Positions 1-8,620 of a stretch of DNA of 64,000 nucleotides are shown one piece after another. How positions within the stretch are numbered: the stretch's first letter is position 1; every line of letters begins with the position of its first letter. Location of the stretch: assembly GCF_006716115.1 (NCBI RefSeq), contig NZ_VFOO01000001.1, forward strand, positions 1,550,001-1,614,000. The letters run 5' to 3'. The notes under the pieces were generated by a model. That model saw only the letters and a list, made by a program, of their open reading frames with translations. It was not told the DNA's origin and did no database searches. The translations under genes were made by a program, and so were the position numbers. Origin of the DNA: Subtercola boreus. Lineage in GTDB: Bacteria; Actinomycetota; Actinomycetes; Actinomycetales; Microbacteriaceae.

Positions 1-528
1 CTCGTGGCCCCGCGGTTCCGTCTGAGGGAGCCGCGCCTCCGCGCCTACGAGACGGCCCGGCAGCGTTTCGACGCCCTCCCGACGTTCGTCAGTTCCCGCC
101 TGAAGGATCTCGGCTCGGACTGGGCCGGCCGCTGGCGCCCCTTCGCGGATGCCCTGCTGCTCATCTGGCGCGCAGGAGTCGTGCCCATGGGGATCTTCAT
201 CCTCGCGTACACCGTGCTCCAGAGCGCCACCGCCTGGCTCGACCTCGCGGGCGTGCGGCTCATCGGCCCGCACGACCTCAACTCGTGGTGGATGAACTTC
301 GACCAGCTGCTCAGCTTCGTCGTCGATGTCATCGTCGAACCGCTGCGGCTCTGCCTCGTGGCGGCGGCCTACAACTTCTGCCTGGTCGCGCTCGGCGAGC
401 GGCGCGAGGTGGCGGCTGCGGCGGATGCCGCGGGCACGGCTGCCGCGGGCACGGCGGCGGCTGGCACGGCCGCGGCGCAGCCTGCGGGCACGTCCGCTCC
501 GGATGCCGCGGGCACCCCTACAGCCTGA
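1..528 (+). CDS. C-terminal part of a membrane protein, cut by the left edge
   Basis: The reading frame is open from base 1, so the gene probably begins outside the window. The visible part has two hydrophobic stretches (about residues 50-80 and 100-130 of the visible frame) separated by a short polar loop, and ends in an alanine/glycine/threonine-rich tail with an AAGT-like repeat that looks unstructured. No family was recognised. Its 3' end overlaps the stop of the converging gene at 518-1072 by 11 bp. A membrane location is inferred from hydrophobicity only. Confidence 0.6.
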   Translation, partial: LVAPRFRLREPRLRAYETARQRFDALPTFVSSRLKDLGSDWAGRWRPFADALLLIWRAGVVPMGIFILAYTVLQSATAWLDLAGVRLIGPHDLNSWWMNFDQLLSFVVDVIVEPLRLCLVAAAYNFCLVALGERREVAAAADAAGTAAAGTAAAGTAAAQPAGTSAPDAAGTPTA

Positions 529-1072
529 GCGAGAGGTACCGCGGCAGTTGGTCGCCCACCTCGAGGTGCATTGCGAGTGCGCTGTCGACCGTGCTCGGGA
601 TCACGAACAGCGCCTCGAGCTGGTATGGCGAAGTGAGGTCGGTCGTGCATCCGGACTCCACGCCCTCCGCACCCTCATAGTCGATCGGGTCGAAGGCGGC
701 ATCGCCCCAGTTCCGGGCCAGCTCGCCGCCGCCCTGTTCCTCGAGGCGCAGCTCGCAGTAGGGCGACGCGCCGTTCTCGTCGAGCTCGCGCGGGGTGACG
801 TCGACCGTGACGACCACGAGGTCGCTGCCGGCAGGCAGGCGCGCGGCCTCCCCCTCCGGGCTCGTGGACGCGATGCGCCGGGTGCTGTCGACCCGCCAGC
901 CGGTACCGGCGAAGTCGGCCTCCGCGCCGGAGTCGACGACCACGGGCTGGCTCGGCCTGCTCGAGTAGTACCGCACCCATTCGTTCGAGAACGTCACGCC
1001 GAGCGTCGCCGGCACGAGCACCACGACGGCGACGAGGGCGATCGCGTTCCGGCGCAGCCAGCCCCCGGTCAT
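518..1072 (-). CDS. Membrane-anchored extracytoplasmic protein, last gene of a three-gene operon
   Basis: A 184-residue protein with one N-terminal transmembrane segment (about residues 8-27, after a short basic start) and a beta-rich extracytoplasmic domain. Two cysteines (in ASPYC and GCTTD) could form a disulfide outside the cell. Its ATG overlaps the stop of the upstream gene by 4 bp (1069-1072), so translation is probably coupled. The overall plan (one TM plus a DUF4352-like sandwich with a late conserved proline/hydrophobic edge) is shared with the next two genes, suggesting paralogues. Function is unknown; a surface-exposed or binding role is a guess. Confidence 0.7.
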   Translation of the reverse strand: MTGGWLRRNAIALVAVVVLVPATLGVTFSNEWVRYYSSRPSQPVVVDSGAEADFAGTGWRVDSTRRIASTSPEGEAARLPAGSDLVVVTVDVTPRELDENGASPYCELRLEEQGGGELARNWGDAAFDPIDYEGAEGVESGCTTDLTSPYQLEALFVIPSTVDSALAMHLEVGDQLPRYLSLRL

Positions 1073-1749
1073 CCGATGCCCCAGACCGGCTTGTCAGTGG
1101 TGACGGAGGCCTCGCGTGGCAGGGCGGCCAGGTCGATCGGAACCACGACCATCGAATCGGTGCGCGGATCGTCGTTCGCCGCCAGCTGGATCTCGGCCCC
1201 GCGGGCGTCGTCCCCCGCCACCGCATCCTCCGGAACCTCGAACATCAGCGGCCCGGTCTGCGGCAGCCCGACGCTCAGCACCGCACCCTCGATGGTGGCC
1301 TGGTCCGGGCGTTCGGATGCTCCGTAGAGCGTGTCGCCGATCTTCAGTTGCGCGGTGCCGAGGCTGACCCCGTAGTCGGTGAGCACGGCCTCGACACGGG
1401 CATCCACGACCACCCAGACGCCCGAGGTCTCCCCCGACCATCCGTTGCTCGCGGTCACCGCGTCGGCGACCCGCACGTCGGTGACGGTCGCCTGGATGTT
1501 GCGTCCCGTCAGCGTCTGGCCGACCGGGCCGGTCACGGGGATGGCGGCCTGCCACTGCTCCTCGGTGGGCGCGGTGTGCAGCACGATGCCGGCGACGACG
1601 AGGAAGACGACGAGCAGGGCACCGTTCAGCACATGCCGCCAGGGCGGGGTGCGAGGCTTGGCGGGTGTGGTGGCGCCTTCTGCGGCGAGGGTCTCGGCAC
1701 CGGATGTCGCGCCAGCACCCTCACGTGCGGCCGGGGTCTCGCCGCTCAC
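1069..1749 (-). CDS. Membrane-anchored DUF4352-like protein, middle gene of the operon
   Basis: A 226-residue protein: an acidic/alanine-rich cytoplasmic N-terminus (about 1-35), one transmembrane helix (about 42-60), then an extracytoplasmic beta-sandwich-like domain. The phrase GVWVVVDARVEA resembles the central strand of DUF4352/telomeric-repeat-like immunoglobulin-fold domains, in which a variant with 'V.V.. V.N' is typical. It overlaps both neighbours by 4 bp (ATGA), forming a tightly coupled operon. There is no catalytic motif. The family call is by pattern only. Confidence 0.7.
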   Translation of the reverse strand: MSGETPAAREGAGATSGAETLAAEGATTPAKPRTPPWRHVLNGALLVVFLVVAGIVLHTAPTEEQWQAAIPVTGPVGQTLTGRNIQATVTDVRVADAVTASNGWSGETSGVWVVVDARVEAVLTDYGVSLGTAQLKIGDTLYGASERPDQATIEGAVLSVGLPQTGPLMFEVPEDAVAGDDARGAEIQLAANDDPRTDSMVVVPIDLAALPREASVTTDKPVWGIG

Positions 1750-2474
1750 GATGTCGGCTCCGCGGTCGGGGTCGGACTCGCAGCCGGGCCCGTGTTCGCG
1801 CCCTGGTCCGTGTTCGCACTCTGGTCCGTGTTCGCGCCTGCGCCCACATCCTTCAGCGGAACCGTCGCGAATGCCGCCAGGTACGGATCCTCGTACCGGG
1901 CGCCGAAGGTGACGAACCCGCCCGCCGCGTACACCTTGTCGTAGATGTCGACCCGCACGTCACCCGGGCCGACCGTCGCGGTGTCCGCGACCTGCCAGAC
2001 GTAGGCGAGCTCGATCGGAACGCGCGGTTGCAGTCGCGGCGCCTTCGTACCATCGCTGATCACGACGACGTCGTCGGGCGGGGTATCCGACTGGATGCCC
2101 TCCACCCCGACCGGCCGCAGATTGTCTGCCGCGCCGATGTTGTCGTAGGTCGTGACCGGCCGGTCCCAGACGTTCTCCACCGTCGCAATCACGACGAACA
2201 GGCGTTTTCCGTCGTCTGGCGTGATGTTCTGCTCGGGGAACCCATCGATGAGCACGGCCCTCGAAACCGTGATGCGGAGCTGAGCCCCGCTGTAGGCCGA
2301 ACCGGCCTGAACCTCCGGAAGGGCATCCGCCGCCACCGCGTTCAGCCCGCCGAACGCCGCCGACCCCGCAAGGAACAGCGCAACGACCGCCGTGACCAGC
2401 CACTTCGTCGGCACCTTGCCCGAGAGCGAGGTCACGCGCGTTCGCCAGTTCGCTCCGCCCCCGGGTTCCGTCAC
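1746..2474 (-). CDS. Membrane-anchored extracytoplasmic protein, first gene of the operon
   Basis: About 242 residues from the GTG at 2474. This start is chosen because TACGCT (2481-2486, minus strand) lies six bases upstream, the pattern of a leaderless actinobacterial gene. A longer frame reaches 2555 but would overlap the promoter and start of the divergent gene. One transmembrane helix lies near residues 22-42, followed by a domain containing KRLFVVIATVENV, again like DUF4352-type sandwiches. The C-terminal tail has a degenerate ANTDQ repeat and a Pro/Thr-rich end that may extend from the membrane or wall. Function is unknown. Confidence 0.65.
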   Translation of the reverse strand: MTEPGGGANWRTRVTSLSGKVPTKWLVTAVVALFLAGSAAFGGLNAVAADALPEVQAGSAYSGAQLRITVSRAVLIDGFPEQNITPDDGKRLFVVIATVENVWDRPVTTYDNIGAADNLRPVGVEGIQSDTPPDDVVVISDGTKAPRLQPRVPIELAYVWQVADTATVGPGDVRVDIYDKVYAAGGFVTFGARYEDPYLAAFATVPLKDVGAGANTDQSANTDQGANTGPAASPTPTAEPTS

Positions 2475-2486
2475 ATCCCCAGCGTA
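2475..2486 (-). promoter_or_regulatory. -10 box for leaderless transcription of the 1746-2474 operon
   Basis: On the minus strand TACGCT is followed by six bases and then the GTG start. This TAnnnT-N6-start pattern recurs in the window and matches leaderless transcripts common in actinomycetes. No convincing -35 was seen. Confidence 0.45.
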
Positions 2487-2553
2487 GCCGCCCCGGGAGC
2501 AGTAATCTGGCCCCATCAATTCGTGAAAGACCTTACGTTCAAAGGAGTGCGTC

Positions 2554-4116
2554 ATGTCAGAGAACCGTCACACCAGTACCGAAGGCACGGAGTCGGAGTC
2601 GACCTCGTTCGAAAGGCGGTTCCCCCGCCGGATGCTCTTCGCCACGGCCGCCGCGGGAGCCGCCGGTGTCGCCGCAGGCACGGCCGCGACATCCGCGGCG
2701 CCGGCCGTCGCCGCACCCGGTACGACGGCATGGATGCTCGGCGGAAACAGCACCGTCGCCAGTACGAACTTCCTCGGCCCGACGAACAGCGGAGCCAACC
2801 TCGTCTTCAAGACGAAAGTCAGCGTCGCGACAGGCGTCACAGAGAAGATGCGGTTGACGTCGGTGGGCCGGCTCGGCCTCGGGGTCACCGATCCGCAGGC
2901 GAGGCTCGACGCGGTCAGCAGCACGGTCGGGCTGAAGGGCACCTGCACCAGCACGACTTCGGCCGGTCGTGGAGTCGTCGGTACGGCATCCGGCGGCTAC
3001 GGCGTCTACGGACTCTCGTCGAACGGGTACGGGGTCTGGGGCGAATCGAGCGGCAATGTCGGTGTCTTCGGCAAGGGTTCGTACACGGGGGTGTGGGCCA
3101 GGGGCACCAGCTACGGCCTCATCGGCACAGACGGCACCTACGGCGGATACCTCAACGGCAGCTCCTACGGGTTGTATGCCTCGGGACCCGTCGGCGTCTA
3201 CGCCAGCGGTACCACAAGCGGTGTCCACGGCGAGGGGGCGACCGGTGTGGAGGGCAAGGGCAGCTCGACCGGCGTCTACGGCAGCGGCCCCACCGGTGTG
3301 AGCGGCTACTCGGCCGACCCGAACGGCAACGCGGTCTACGGGGGTGGCGGGCAGTATGGTGTGCACGGCGTCAATGGACGAACCGCGGGGGTGCGAGGCG
3401 ACTCGAACTACGTGGGCGTCTGGGCGCAGGCACCGACCTTCGCTCTCTACGCCGAGTCGACGGCCGCGGCCGACGGCAACTACGCCATCTTCGCAAAAGC
3501 CACGGCCCCCGCGTACGCTGTCTTCGCGCAGGGGAACGCCCACGTCAACGGGACGCTCTCGAAGGCCGCCGGGTCGTTCAGGATCGACCATCCTCTCGAC
3601 CCCGACAACAAGTGGCTCAGCCACTCCTTCGTCGAGTCACCCGACATGATGAACGTCTACAACGGCAACGTGACGACGGATGGCAGCGGGAACGCCACCA
3701 TCGACCTGCCGTCGTACTTCTCTGCACTCAATCGGGACTTCCGCTACCAGTTGACGGTGATCGGCACCTTCGCGCAGGCCATCGTCTCCCAGAAGGTCGA
3801 CGGCAACCGCTTTTCGATCAAGACCGACAAGCCGAAGATCGAGGTCTCCTGGCAGGTGACGGGCATCCGCAAGGACGACTACGCACAAGACAACCCGATC
3901 GTGGTCGAGACGACGAAAGACAAGACCGAAGCGGGCACCCGGCAGTACGTTGCGGCGAATGCGGGCGCGCGATCCAGCGCGAAAGTCTGGCAACCGGGCC
4001 CCGGCGCCCCGACCGATTCGACGGCGCCGGTCACCCCCGCCGACGCCGGGAAGCCGGAGGCTCCCACGCAGCGCCCGCTCGCGAAAGCGGAGGCGGTCGA
4101 CCCGCTGGCGCCCTGA
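2554..4116 (+). CDS. Tat-exported glycine/tyrosine repeat surface protein
   Basis: A 520-residue protein preceded by AAAGGAG. Residues about 20-55 form a twin-arginine signal (RRMLF followed by an Ala-rich hydrophobic stretch and an AxA-like site). Residues about 140-300 carry many short GVYG/GVWG/GVHG repeats of the kind predicted to form beta-helical fibres, seen in phage-tail-like and bacterial surface proteins. Residues about 340-450 form a distinct conserved-looking domain (HPLDPDNKWLSHSFVESPDM and following), like the C-terminal module that accompanies such repeats in secreted bacterial proteins. The tail is Pro/Ala-rich. A structural surface role is inferred; there are no catalytic motifs. 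Confidence 0.75.
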   Translation: MSENRHTSTEGTESESTSFERRFPRRMLFATAAAGAAGVAAGTAATSAAPAVAAPGTTAWMLGGNSTVASTNFLGPTNSGANLVFKTKVSVATGVTEKMRLTSVGRLGLGVTDPQARLDAVSSTVGLKGTCTSTTSAGRGVVGTASGGYGVYGLSSNGYGVWGESSGNVGVFGKGSYTGVWARGTSYGLIGTDGTYGGYLNGSSYGLYASGPVGVYASGTTSGVHGEGATGVEGKGSSTGVYGSGPTGVSGYSADPNGNAVYGGGGQYGVHGVNGRTAGVRGDSNYVGVWAQAPTFALYAESTAAADGNYAIFAKATAPAYAVFAQGNAHVNGTLSKAAGSFRIDHPLDPDNKWLSHSFVESPDMMNVYNGNVTTDGSGNATIDLPSYFSALNRDFRYQLTVIGTFAQAIVSQKVDGNRFSIKTDKPKIEVSWQVTGIRKDDYAQDNPIVVETTKDKTEAGTRQYVAANAGARSSAKVWQPGPGAPTDSTAPVTPADAGKPEAPTQRPLAKAEAVDPLAP

Positions 4117-4163
4117 CGCGGGTGCGGGTGCGGGTGGCGGGCGCCGGGCGCGTCACCCGCTCG

Positions 4164-4817
4164 TCAGAGCCACCCCGGATCGGCCAGCAGCGCCTCGAAC
4201 TCGGAGACGAACCGCGAGGCGTGGAACCCGTCGATCGCGGCATGGTTCACCTGCAGCGCGAGCGGCAGGAATGTGCGGTCGTCCCGCTCGACGTAACGTC
4301 CGAGCGTGAAGATCGGCAGCAGGTGGTCGACGCCGCCCCGCGTCTGGATGTGCAGCGCACTGAAAGACGTGCGCGGCAGGCTTGACACGTCGAAGACGTC
4401 GGCCGGTGGCTCGCCCCGCGGGAAGAGGCTGTTCGCGGTCCGGTGTTCCTGCAGCAGGGCGGCCACAGCGTCGTGGAACGCGCCGAAGTCGGGGTCGTAT
4501 GCCGCCCACAGCACTGCGAAGATCTCGAGCCCGGGGTTGAACACGGTGAACGATGGATGCAGCGCGGGCCACGTTGCCGGATCGCCATCCGGTGTCAGCG
4601 CCATGCGAAACTCGTCGTGCCGGTTGACGATGCTGGCGAGCGCCCAGAGCTGTGCGATGTACGTCTTGCGGCCGGACGCGCGCAGAACTTCGACGAAGGC
4701 GGTCACATCGACTTCCACCGTCATCGACCACGAGCACGGCACCTGCTCGCGGTAGTACACGAAGTGCTCGCGCCGCGGCCAGGTGGCGAGGTCGATCGGG
4801 ACGGGTGTGTTCTCCAT
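4164..4817 (-). CDS. Chloramphenicol acetyltransferase-like protein
   Basis: A 217-residue protein from the ATG at 4817, which follows GAGGGG at good spacing. It matches the type A CAT fold: an N-terminal IDLATWPRREHF block, a central PSFTVFNPG stretch, and a C-terminal VNHAAIDGFHASRF block. In that block the first His and the Asp occupy the positions of the catalytic His and structural Asp in the HHxxxDG motif, although the usual double His is NH here. The family transfers acetyl from acetyl-CoA to a hydroxyl. Many chromosomal members do not confer drug resistance, so the substrate is open. It lies just downstream of the LLM oxidoreductase in the same direction (13 bp gap), so probable co-transcription. 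Confidence 0.8.
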   Translation of the reverse strand: MENTPVPIDLATWPRREHFVYYREQVPCSWSMTVEVDVTAFVEVLRASGRKTYIAQLWALASIVNRHDEFRMALTPDGDPATWPALHPSFTVFNPGLEIFAVLWAAYDPDFGAFHDAVAALLQEHRTANSLFPRGEPPADVFDVSSLPRTSFSALHIQTRGGVDHLLPIFTLGRYVERDDRTFLPLALQVNHAAIDGFHASRFVSEFEALLADPGWL

Positions 4818-4830
4818 CTGTCCCCTCGGT

Positions 4831-6015
4831 CTAGCTCCGGTCGGAGGAGGAGCCGGAGCCGGATGTCGCGAGAGCATCGACCGCCGAAGCCGACGACGAA
4901 TCAGCCGAAGCAACCAACGACGCGGCAGCAGCCACCTCGGCCGCATCGCGTGCGGCGACCAGCGACGCGTGGGTGGGTCCGTCGGAGATGCCGGCGGGCC
5001 GGTTCACCGAGAGCTCGCGCCGCAGCACGGGCACAACCTCCTCTCCGAGGAAGTCGAGCTGCTCGAGCACGGTCTTCAGCGGCAGTCCGGCGTGATCCAT
5101 CAGGAACAGCTGGCGCTGGTAGTCGCCGAAGTGTTCGCGCATGCCGGCGTAGCGGTCGATGACCTGCTGCGGGCTGCCGACGGTGAGCGGGGTCTGCTCG
5201 GTGAAATCTTCGAGCGAGGGGCCGTGCCCGTAGACCGGCGCGTTGTCGAAGTACGGACGGAACTGATTGACAGCATCCTGCGAGTTCTTCGCCATGAACG
5301 CCTGGCCGCCGAGGCCGACGATCGCCTGCTCGGCGGTGCCGTGGCCGTAGTGCTCGAAGCGGCTGCGGTAGTACCCGATGAGCTGCATGTAGTGCTCTTT
5401 GGGCCAGAAGATGTTGTTCGCAAAGAATCCGTCGCCGTAGTAGGCAGCCTGTTCGGCGATTTCCGGCGAACGGATGCTGCCATGCCACACGAAGGGAGGC
5501 ACTCCATCGAGCGGGCGCGGCGTGGACTGGAAGCCCTGCAGCGGCGTGCGGAACTTGCCCTCCCAGTTGACGTAGTCCTCGCGCCAGAGGCGGTGGAGGA
5601 GAGCGTAGTTCTCGATGGCGAGCGGGATGCCCTGGCGGATGTCCTGGCCGAACCAGGGGTACACGGGGCCGGTGTTGCCACGGCCCATCATGAGGTCGAC
5701 GCGGCCGTCGGCGAGGTGCTGCAGCATCGCGTAGTCTTCCGCGATCTTCACCGGGTCGTTCGTGGTGATGAGGGTGGTGCTCGTGCTCAGCAGCAGTTTG
5801 TCGGTCTTGGCGGCAACGTAGGCAAGCGTGGTCGTGGGGCTCGACGAGAAGAAGGGCGGGTTGTGGTGCTCGCCGATGGCGAACACGTCGAGGCCGACCT
5901 CTTCGACCTTCTGTGCGATCGTGACGATGTCCTTGATGCGCGTCTGCTCGCTGGGGGTCGTCTTGGTCGTCGGGTCGGTCGTCACATCACTGACACTGAA
6001 GATTCCGAACTGCAT
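4831..6015 (-). CDS. LLM-class flavin-dependent oxidoreductase
   Basis: A 394-residue luciferase-like TIM-barrel protein starting at MQFGIFSVSDV (ATG at 6015, AGAGAG upstream); an in-frame ATG further up is less likely. Typical family blocks include GLDVFAIGEHHNPPF, DGRVDLMMGRGNTG and the GSPQQVIDRYAGM segment near the C-terminus. The last 45 residues are an Ala/Ser-rich low-complexity tail. Members use FMN (or F420) for oxidation of aliphatic or aromatic substrates; the substrate here cannot be told. Transcribed with the downstream acetyltransferase. Confidence 0.88.
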   Translation of the reverse strand: MQFGIFSVSDVTTDPTTKTTPSEQTRIKDIVTIAQKVEEVGLDVFAIGEHHNPPFFSSSPTTTLAYVAAKTDKLLLSTSTTLITTNDPVKIAEDYAMLQHLADGRVDLMMGRGNTGPVYPWFGQDIRQGIPLAIENYALLHRLWREDYVNWEGKFRTPLQGFQSTPRPLDGVPPFVWHGSIRSPEIAEQAAYYGDGFFANNIFWPKEHYMQLIGYYRSRFEHYGHGTAEQAIVGLGGQAFMAKNSQDAVNQFRPYFDNAPVYGHGPSLEDFTEQTPLTVGSPQQVIDRYAGMREHFGDYQRQLFLMDHAGLPLKTVLEQLDFLGEEVVPVLRRELSVNRPAGISDGPTHASLVAARDAAEVAAAASLVASADSSSASAVDALATSGSGSSSDRS

Positions 6016-6380
6016 GATGCTCTCTTTTCTATGCGCATGCATCGATACTCGAGTCAACGGGCGCGGGCGGCGTTCTATTCCCGCGTTCCCACGCCCCGTC
6101 CAGCGTATTGCGGATCGCTGTGAGCGCGCATGGTCTCGCCAGGATCATCCGATGCTCGACACATCTTTCGGCGCGTGCGACTCTCTCTTCGCCTCGTGCG
6201 CCCGCCAACCTACCCGCCATCCACCCCATCCAGAGGACGCTAAGTGCTCCATCGTCGCGGTATTCCAGCACTTTGCGTCCTCTGGATGGGGCTGCGTCGC
6301 GCGTTCGGCGCGAGACACGCGTGTCGGAGGCCAGCACCCGGGCCGGCGGTCAGCCGGGCGCGTCCCGGCGAGCTCGCCGC
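6016..6380. other. Intergenic region with a long palindrome
   Basis: 365 bp between the LLM oxidoreductase start and the M20 peptidase stop, both on the minus strand. It contains no convincing gene. Its main content is the 25-bp inverted repeat at 6224-6291 (listed separately); the remainder should hold the promoter of the oxidoreductase. Confidence 0.6.
6224..6291. repeat. Long inverted repeat, 25-bp arms
   Basis: Arms at 6224-6248 and 6267-6291 pair at 24 of 25 positions (one T/T mismatch) around an 18-base loop. Each arm begins CCCCATCCAGAGGACGC. There is no T-tract on either strand, so it is not a classic intrinsic terminator, although it sits just after the 3' end of the peptidase gene. 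It could be a REP-like or MITE-like palindrome. Confidence 0.85.
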
Positions 6381-7733
6381 TCAGCCGTGGAACTCCCGCA
6401 CCACGTGATCGAGCGCCGACACCGTGAGCTCGAGCGACTCGAGGTCGATGCGCTCGTTGTTGCCGTGGAACAGCTGGCGGAACGTGCCGTAGTCCCACCG
6501 CTCGCTCAGCAGCCCGAATCCGTACGCCGGAACGCCCCGGCGCCGGTAGAACCGCCCGTCGGATCCGCCGACCCCCAGCATCGGCAGCAGTTCGCCGCCC
6601 GGGTAGACCCGCCGCACCGCATTCTGGAGCGCGCCGTACAGGGGCGTATCCGTCGGCGACACCGTAGACTCGCCGAACTGGTCGCCCTCGATCACGATGT
6701 CCTCCATCAGGTCGCCGAGGGCCTCACGAAGGTAACCCTCCACGTCGGCGGGCCTGACATCCGGCAGTATCCGGATGTCGAGCACGATTCGCCCCGAACC
6801 CGGAATCACGTTCTCCTTCTCCCCCGCCTGCAGGATGTTCGGGGAGATCGTCGTGTGCGTCGAAGCGTGTGCGTACCCGGCGAGCGCCCCCACACCCGGT
6901 AGTCCCTCGAAGAAGTGCAGTGGATCGACAAGCCTCCCGTGGGTGACCCCATCGGCGGCAAGCGCGTCCACGAACTGACGCCAGAGCGGCGAGATGACGG
7001 TCGGCGCCCGGAAGGCGGCGATGCGGGTGACGGCCTCGGCCGCGATGACGGCAGCGTTGCGGGCACCGTAGGGCGCGGATCCGTGGCCCGGACGCCCCGT
7101 CACCCGCAGCACCCGGCCCGCCAGACCCTTCTCGCCGATCATCACGCTGATACTCGGCTTCGCCCCCGTCGGCGCCCCACCCGACTCGGTGAGCACACAG
7201 TCGGCGTCGATCAAGTCCAGGCGGTTCTTCGTGAGCCAGTCGACGCCGAGACCCGATCCGGCCTCCTCGTCGGCGACGGCCGCGAAGATGAGGTCGCCGC
7301 GAGGGCGGAAAGCCCCGGCAGCACCACCGGCACCGCCGGTCGCGAGCGCACGCATCACGACCGCGTACGACGCCGTCAGGTCGAGCATGTCGATCGCCCC
7401 GCGACCCCAGAGCCACCCGTCGACGATCTCCCCCGCGAACGGATCCCGCTCCCAGCCCGCCGCCTCGACGGGAACGACGTCGGTATGCCCGACCAGCGCG
7501 AGCGAAGGCGCGGACGGATCAGTGCCCTCGATCCGCACGATCAGCGAGGCCCGCCCCGGATGCGGCTCGACGACGACGCCCTCGAGCCCCGACCCCTCGA
7601 AGAAGCTCTGCAGCGTCTCGACCGCGCGCATCTCCTGGCCCGAATCCGGCGTCCCGTCGTTCACGCACGCGTTCTGGATGAGCGCCTGCAGGAGCTCCGT
7701 CGTCTGGGCCCCGAGCGACGCCTGCCCGCTCAC
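6381..7733 (-). CDS. M20 family metallopeptidase
   Basis: A 450-residue M20/M25/M40 amidohydrolase. Metal ligands and catalytic residues are visible: His83 in GHTDVVP, Asp115 in RGAIDML (the bridging Asp), the ADEEAGS motif with Glu156 (general base) and Glu157, and a C-terminal HGNNERI block. The inserted dimerisation domain lies between about residues 200 and 330. The family cleaves dipeptides, acylated amino acids or related amides in the cytoplasm using two zinc ions. The start ATG overlaps the stop of the upstream GNAT gene by 4 bp, so the two are translationally coupled. Confidence 0.9.
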   Translation of the reverse strand: MSGQASLGAQTTELLQALIQNACVNDGTPDSGQEMRAVETLQSFFEGSGLEGVVVEPHPGRASLIVRIEGTDPSAPSLALVGHTDVVPVEAAGWERDPFAGEIVDGWLWGRGAIDMLDLTASYAVVMRALATGGAGGAAGAFRPRGDLIFAAVADEEAGSGLGVDWLTKNRLDLIDADCVLTESGGAPTGAKPSISVMIGEKGLAGRVLRVTGRPGHGSAPYGARNAAVIAAEAVTRIAAFRAPTVISPLWRQFVDALAADGVTHGRLVDPLHFFEGLPGVGALAGYAHASTHTTISPNILQAGEKENVIPGSGRIVLDIRILPDVRPADVEGYLREALGDLMEDIVIEGDQFGESTVSPTDTPLYGALQNAVRRVYPGGELLPMLGVGGSDGRFYRRRGVPAYGFGLLSERWDYGTFRQLFHGNNERIDLESLELTVSALDHVVREFHG

Positions 7734-8545
7734 GCCGACACGTCCTGCACGTGGGTGGGCGCGGCATCCTGCCCGGGAATCTCGGCGGAAGACTGCACGT
7801 CCCGCATGTGGGTGGGTGCGGCGTCCTGCACCGGAATCTCCGCGGAAGACTGCACGTCCCGCGCGGGGGTGGGCGCGGCATCCTGCACCGGAATCTCCGC
7901 GGAAGACTGCACGTCCCGCGCGGGGGTGGGCGCGGCATCCCGCACCGGCGACGCGGTGGGAGACTGCGACGCAGGCCCGCCCGCGGACGCAAACGGAGCC
8001 GCGTCCGTGTCGGGAGTCCCCGCCGCGCCGTCGAGACCGTACGTGTAGACGAACGCCTCCACACCCGCACCCACCCCGCCAGCGGGCGAGCGATCGACGA
8101 TCCGTGTGAACCCCGACCGCTCGTAGAGCCGCTGGGCGCGCACGTTCAGCGACCCCGTGTCGAGCACGACGGCCCGCGCCCCCCAGCGCCGGGCCTCCTC
8201 GATGGATGCCGCCACCAACGCCACGCCTGCCCCCGACCCCTGGCGGTCGGGGTCGACCGACAGCAGCCGGATCTCGGCCTCGCCGGCTTCAGCGACCCGC
8301 GCAAACGGTGAATTCGCGCGCATCAGCGTCGACGACCCGACGATCTCACCCTCCGCCGTCACGGCGACAAGCAGCGCGCCCCCGGCGGCGCGGGCTCCCG
8401 CGTCGCGTTCGAACGTGTTCCGCTCGGCGCTCTTCGGCAGGTGCCCGTAGGGCCCCGCAGCGAACGCGCGCGCCGTCAGCTCGCCCACGGTTGCGTACTC
8501 GTGCGTCTCCGCGGGTCGCACCAGCAGGGTGGATGTGTCGGTCAT
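7730..8545 (-). CDS. GNAT N-acetyltransferase with a repetitive C-terminal tail
   Basis: A 271-residue protein from the ATG at 8545 (GAGGCGACAG upstream). Residues about 1-160 form a GNAT domain: the acetyl-CoA pyrophosphate loop is the DRQGSGAG segment after IRLLSVDP, and the RLYERSGF motif is near its end. About residues 195-271 are a low-complexity tail made of 19-residue repeats (DAAPTPARDVQSSAEIPVQ type) encoded by a 57-bp minisatellite. Such a tail is not part of the GNAT fold. Overlap with the peptidase suggests a shared job, perhaps acetyl-peptide or amino-acid metabolism, but this is inference. Confidence 0.85.
   Translation of the reverse strand: MTDTSTLLVRPAETHEYATVGELTARAFAAGPYGHLPKSAERNTFERDAGARAAGGALLVAVTAEGEIVGSSTLMRANSPFARVAEAGEAEIRLLSVDPDRQGSGAGVALVAASIEEARRWGARAVVLDTGSLNVRAQRLYERSGFTRIVDRSPAGGVGAGVEAFVYTYGLDGAAGTPDTDAAPFASAGGPASQSPTASPVRDAAPTPARDVQSSAEIPVQDAAPTPARDVQSSAEIPVQDAAPTHMRDVQSSAEIPGQDAAPTHVQDVSA
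7742..7950. repeat. 57-bp in-frame minisatellite
   Basis: Units begin at 7742, 7799, 7856 and 7913, exactly 57 bp apart. The second and third are almost identical; the first and last are diverged. The unit is a multiple of three and encodes 19 residues of the GNAT tail, so copy-number changes would keep the frame. Confidence 0.9.
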
Positions 8546-8620
8546 GCTTCTGTCGCCTCGTTTCGTCACGTACCCCTCAAGGTTACGAGCAGCCCGTCGT
8601 CACCGCGCCACAGCCGCCCC

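Noticed and set aside
1665-4385. A 906-codon plus-strand open frame
   Set aside because: It runs antisense to the 1746 operon and through the 2554 gene in another frame, with Arg-rich composition typical of GC-driven shadow frames.
7742-7950. CRISPR-like array
   Set aside because: The 57-bp units are contiguous, coding and without spacers.
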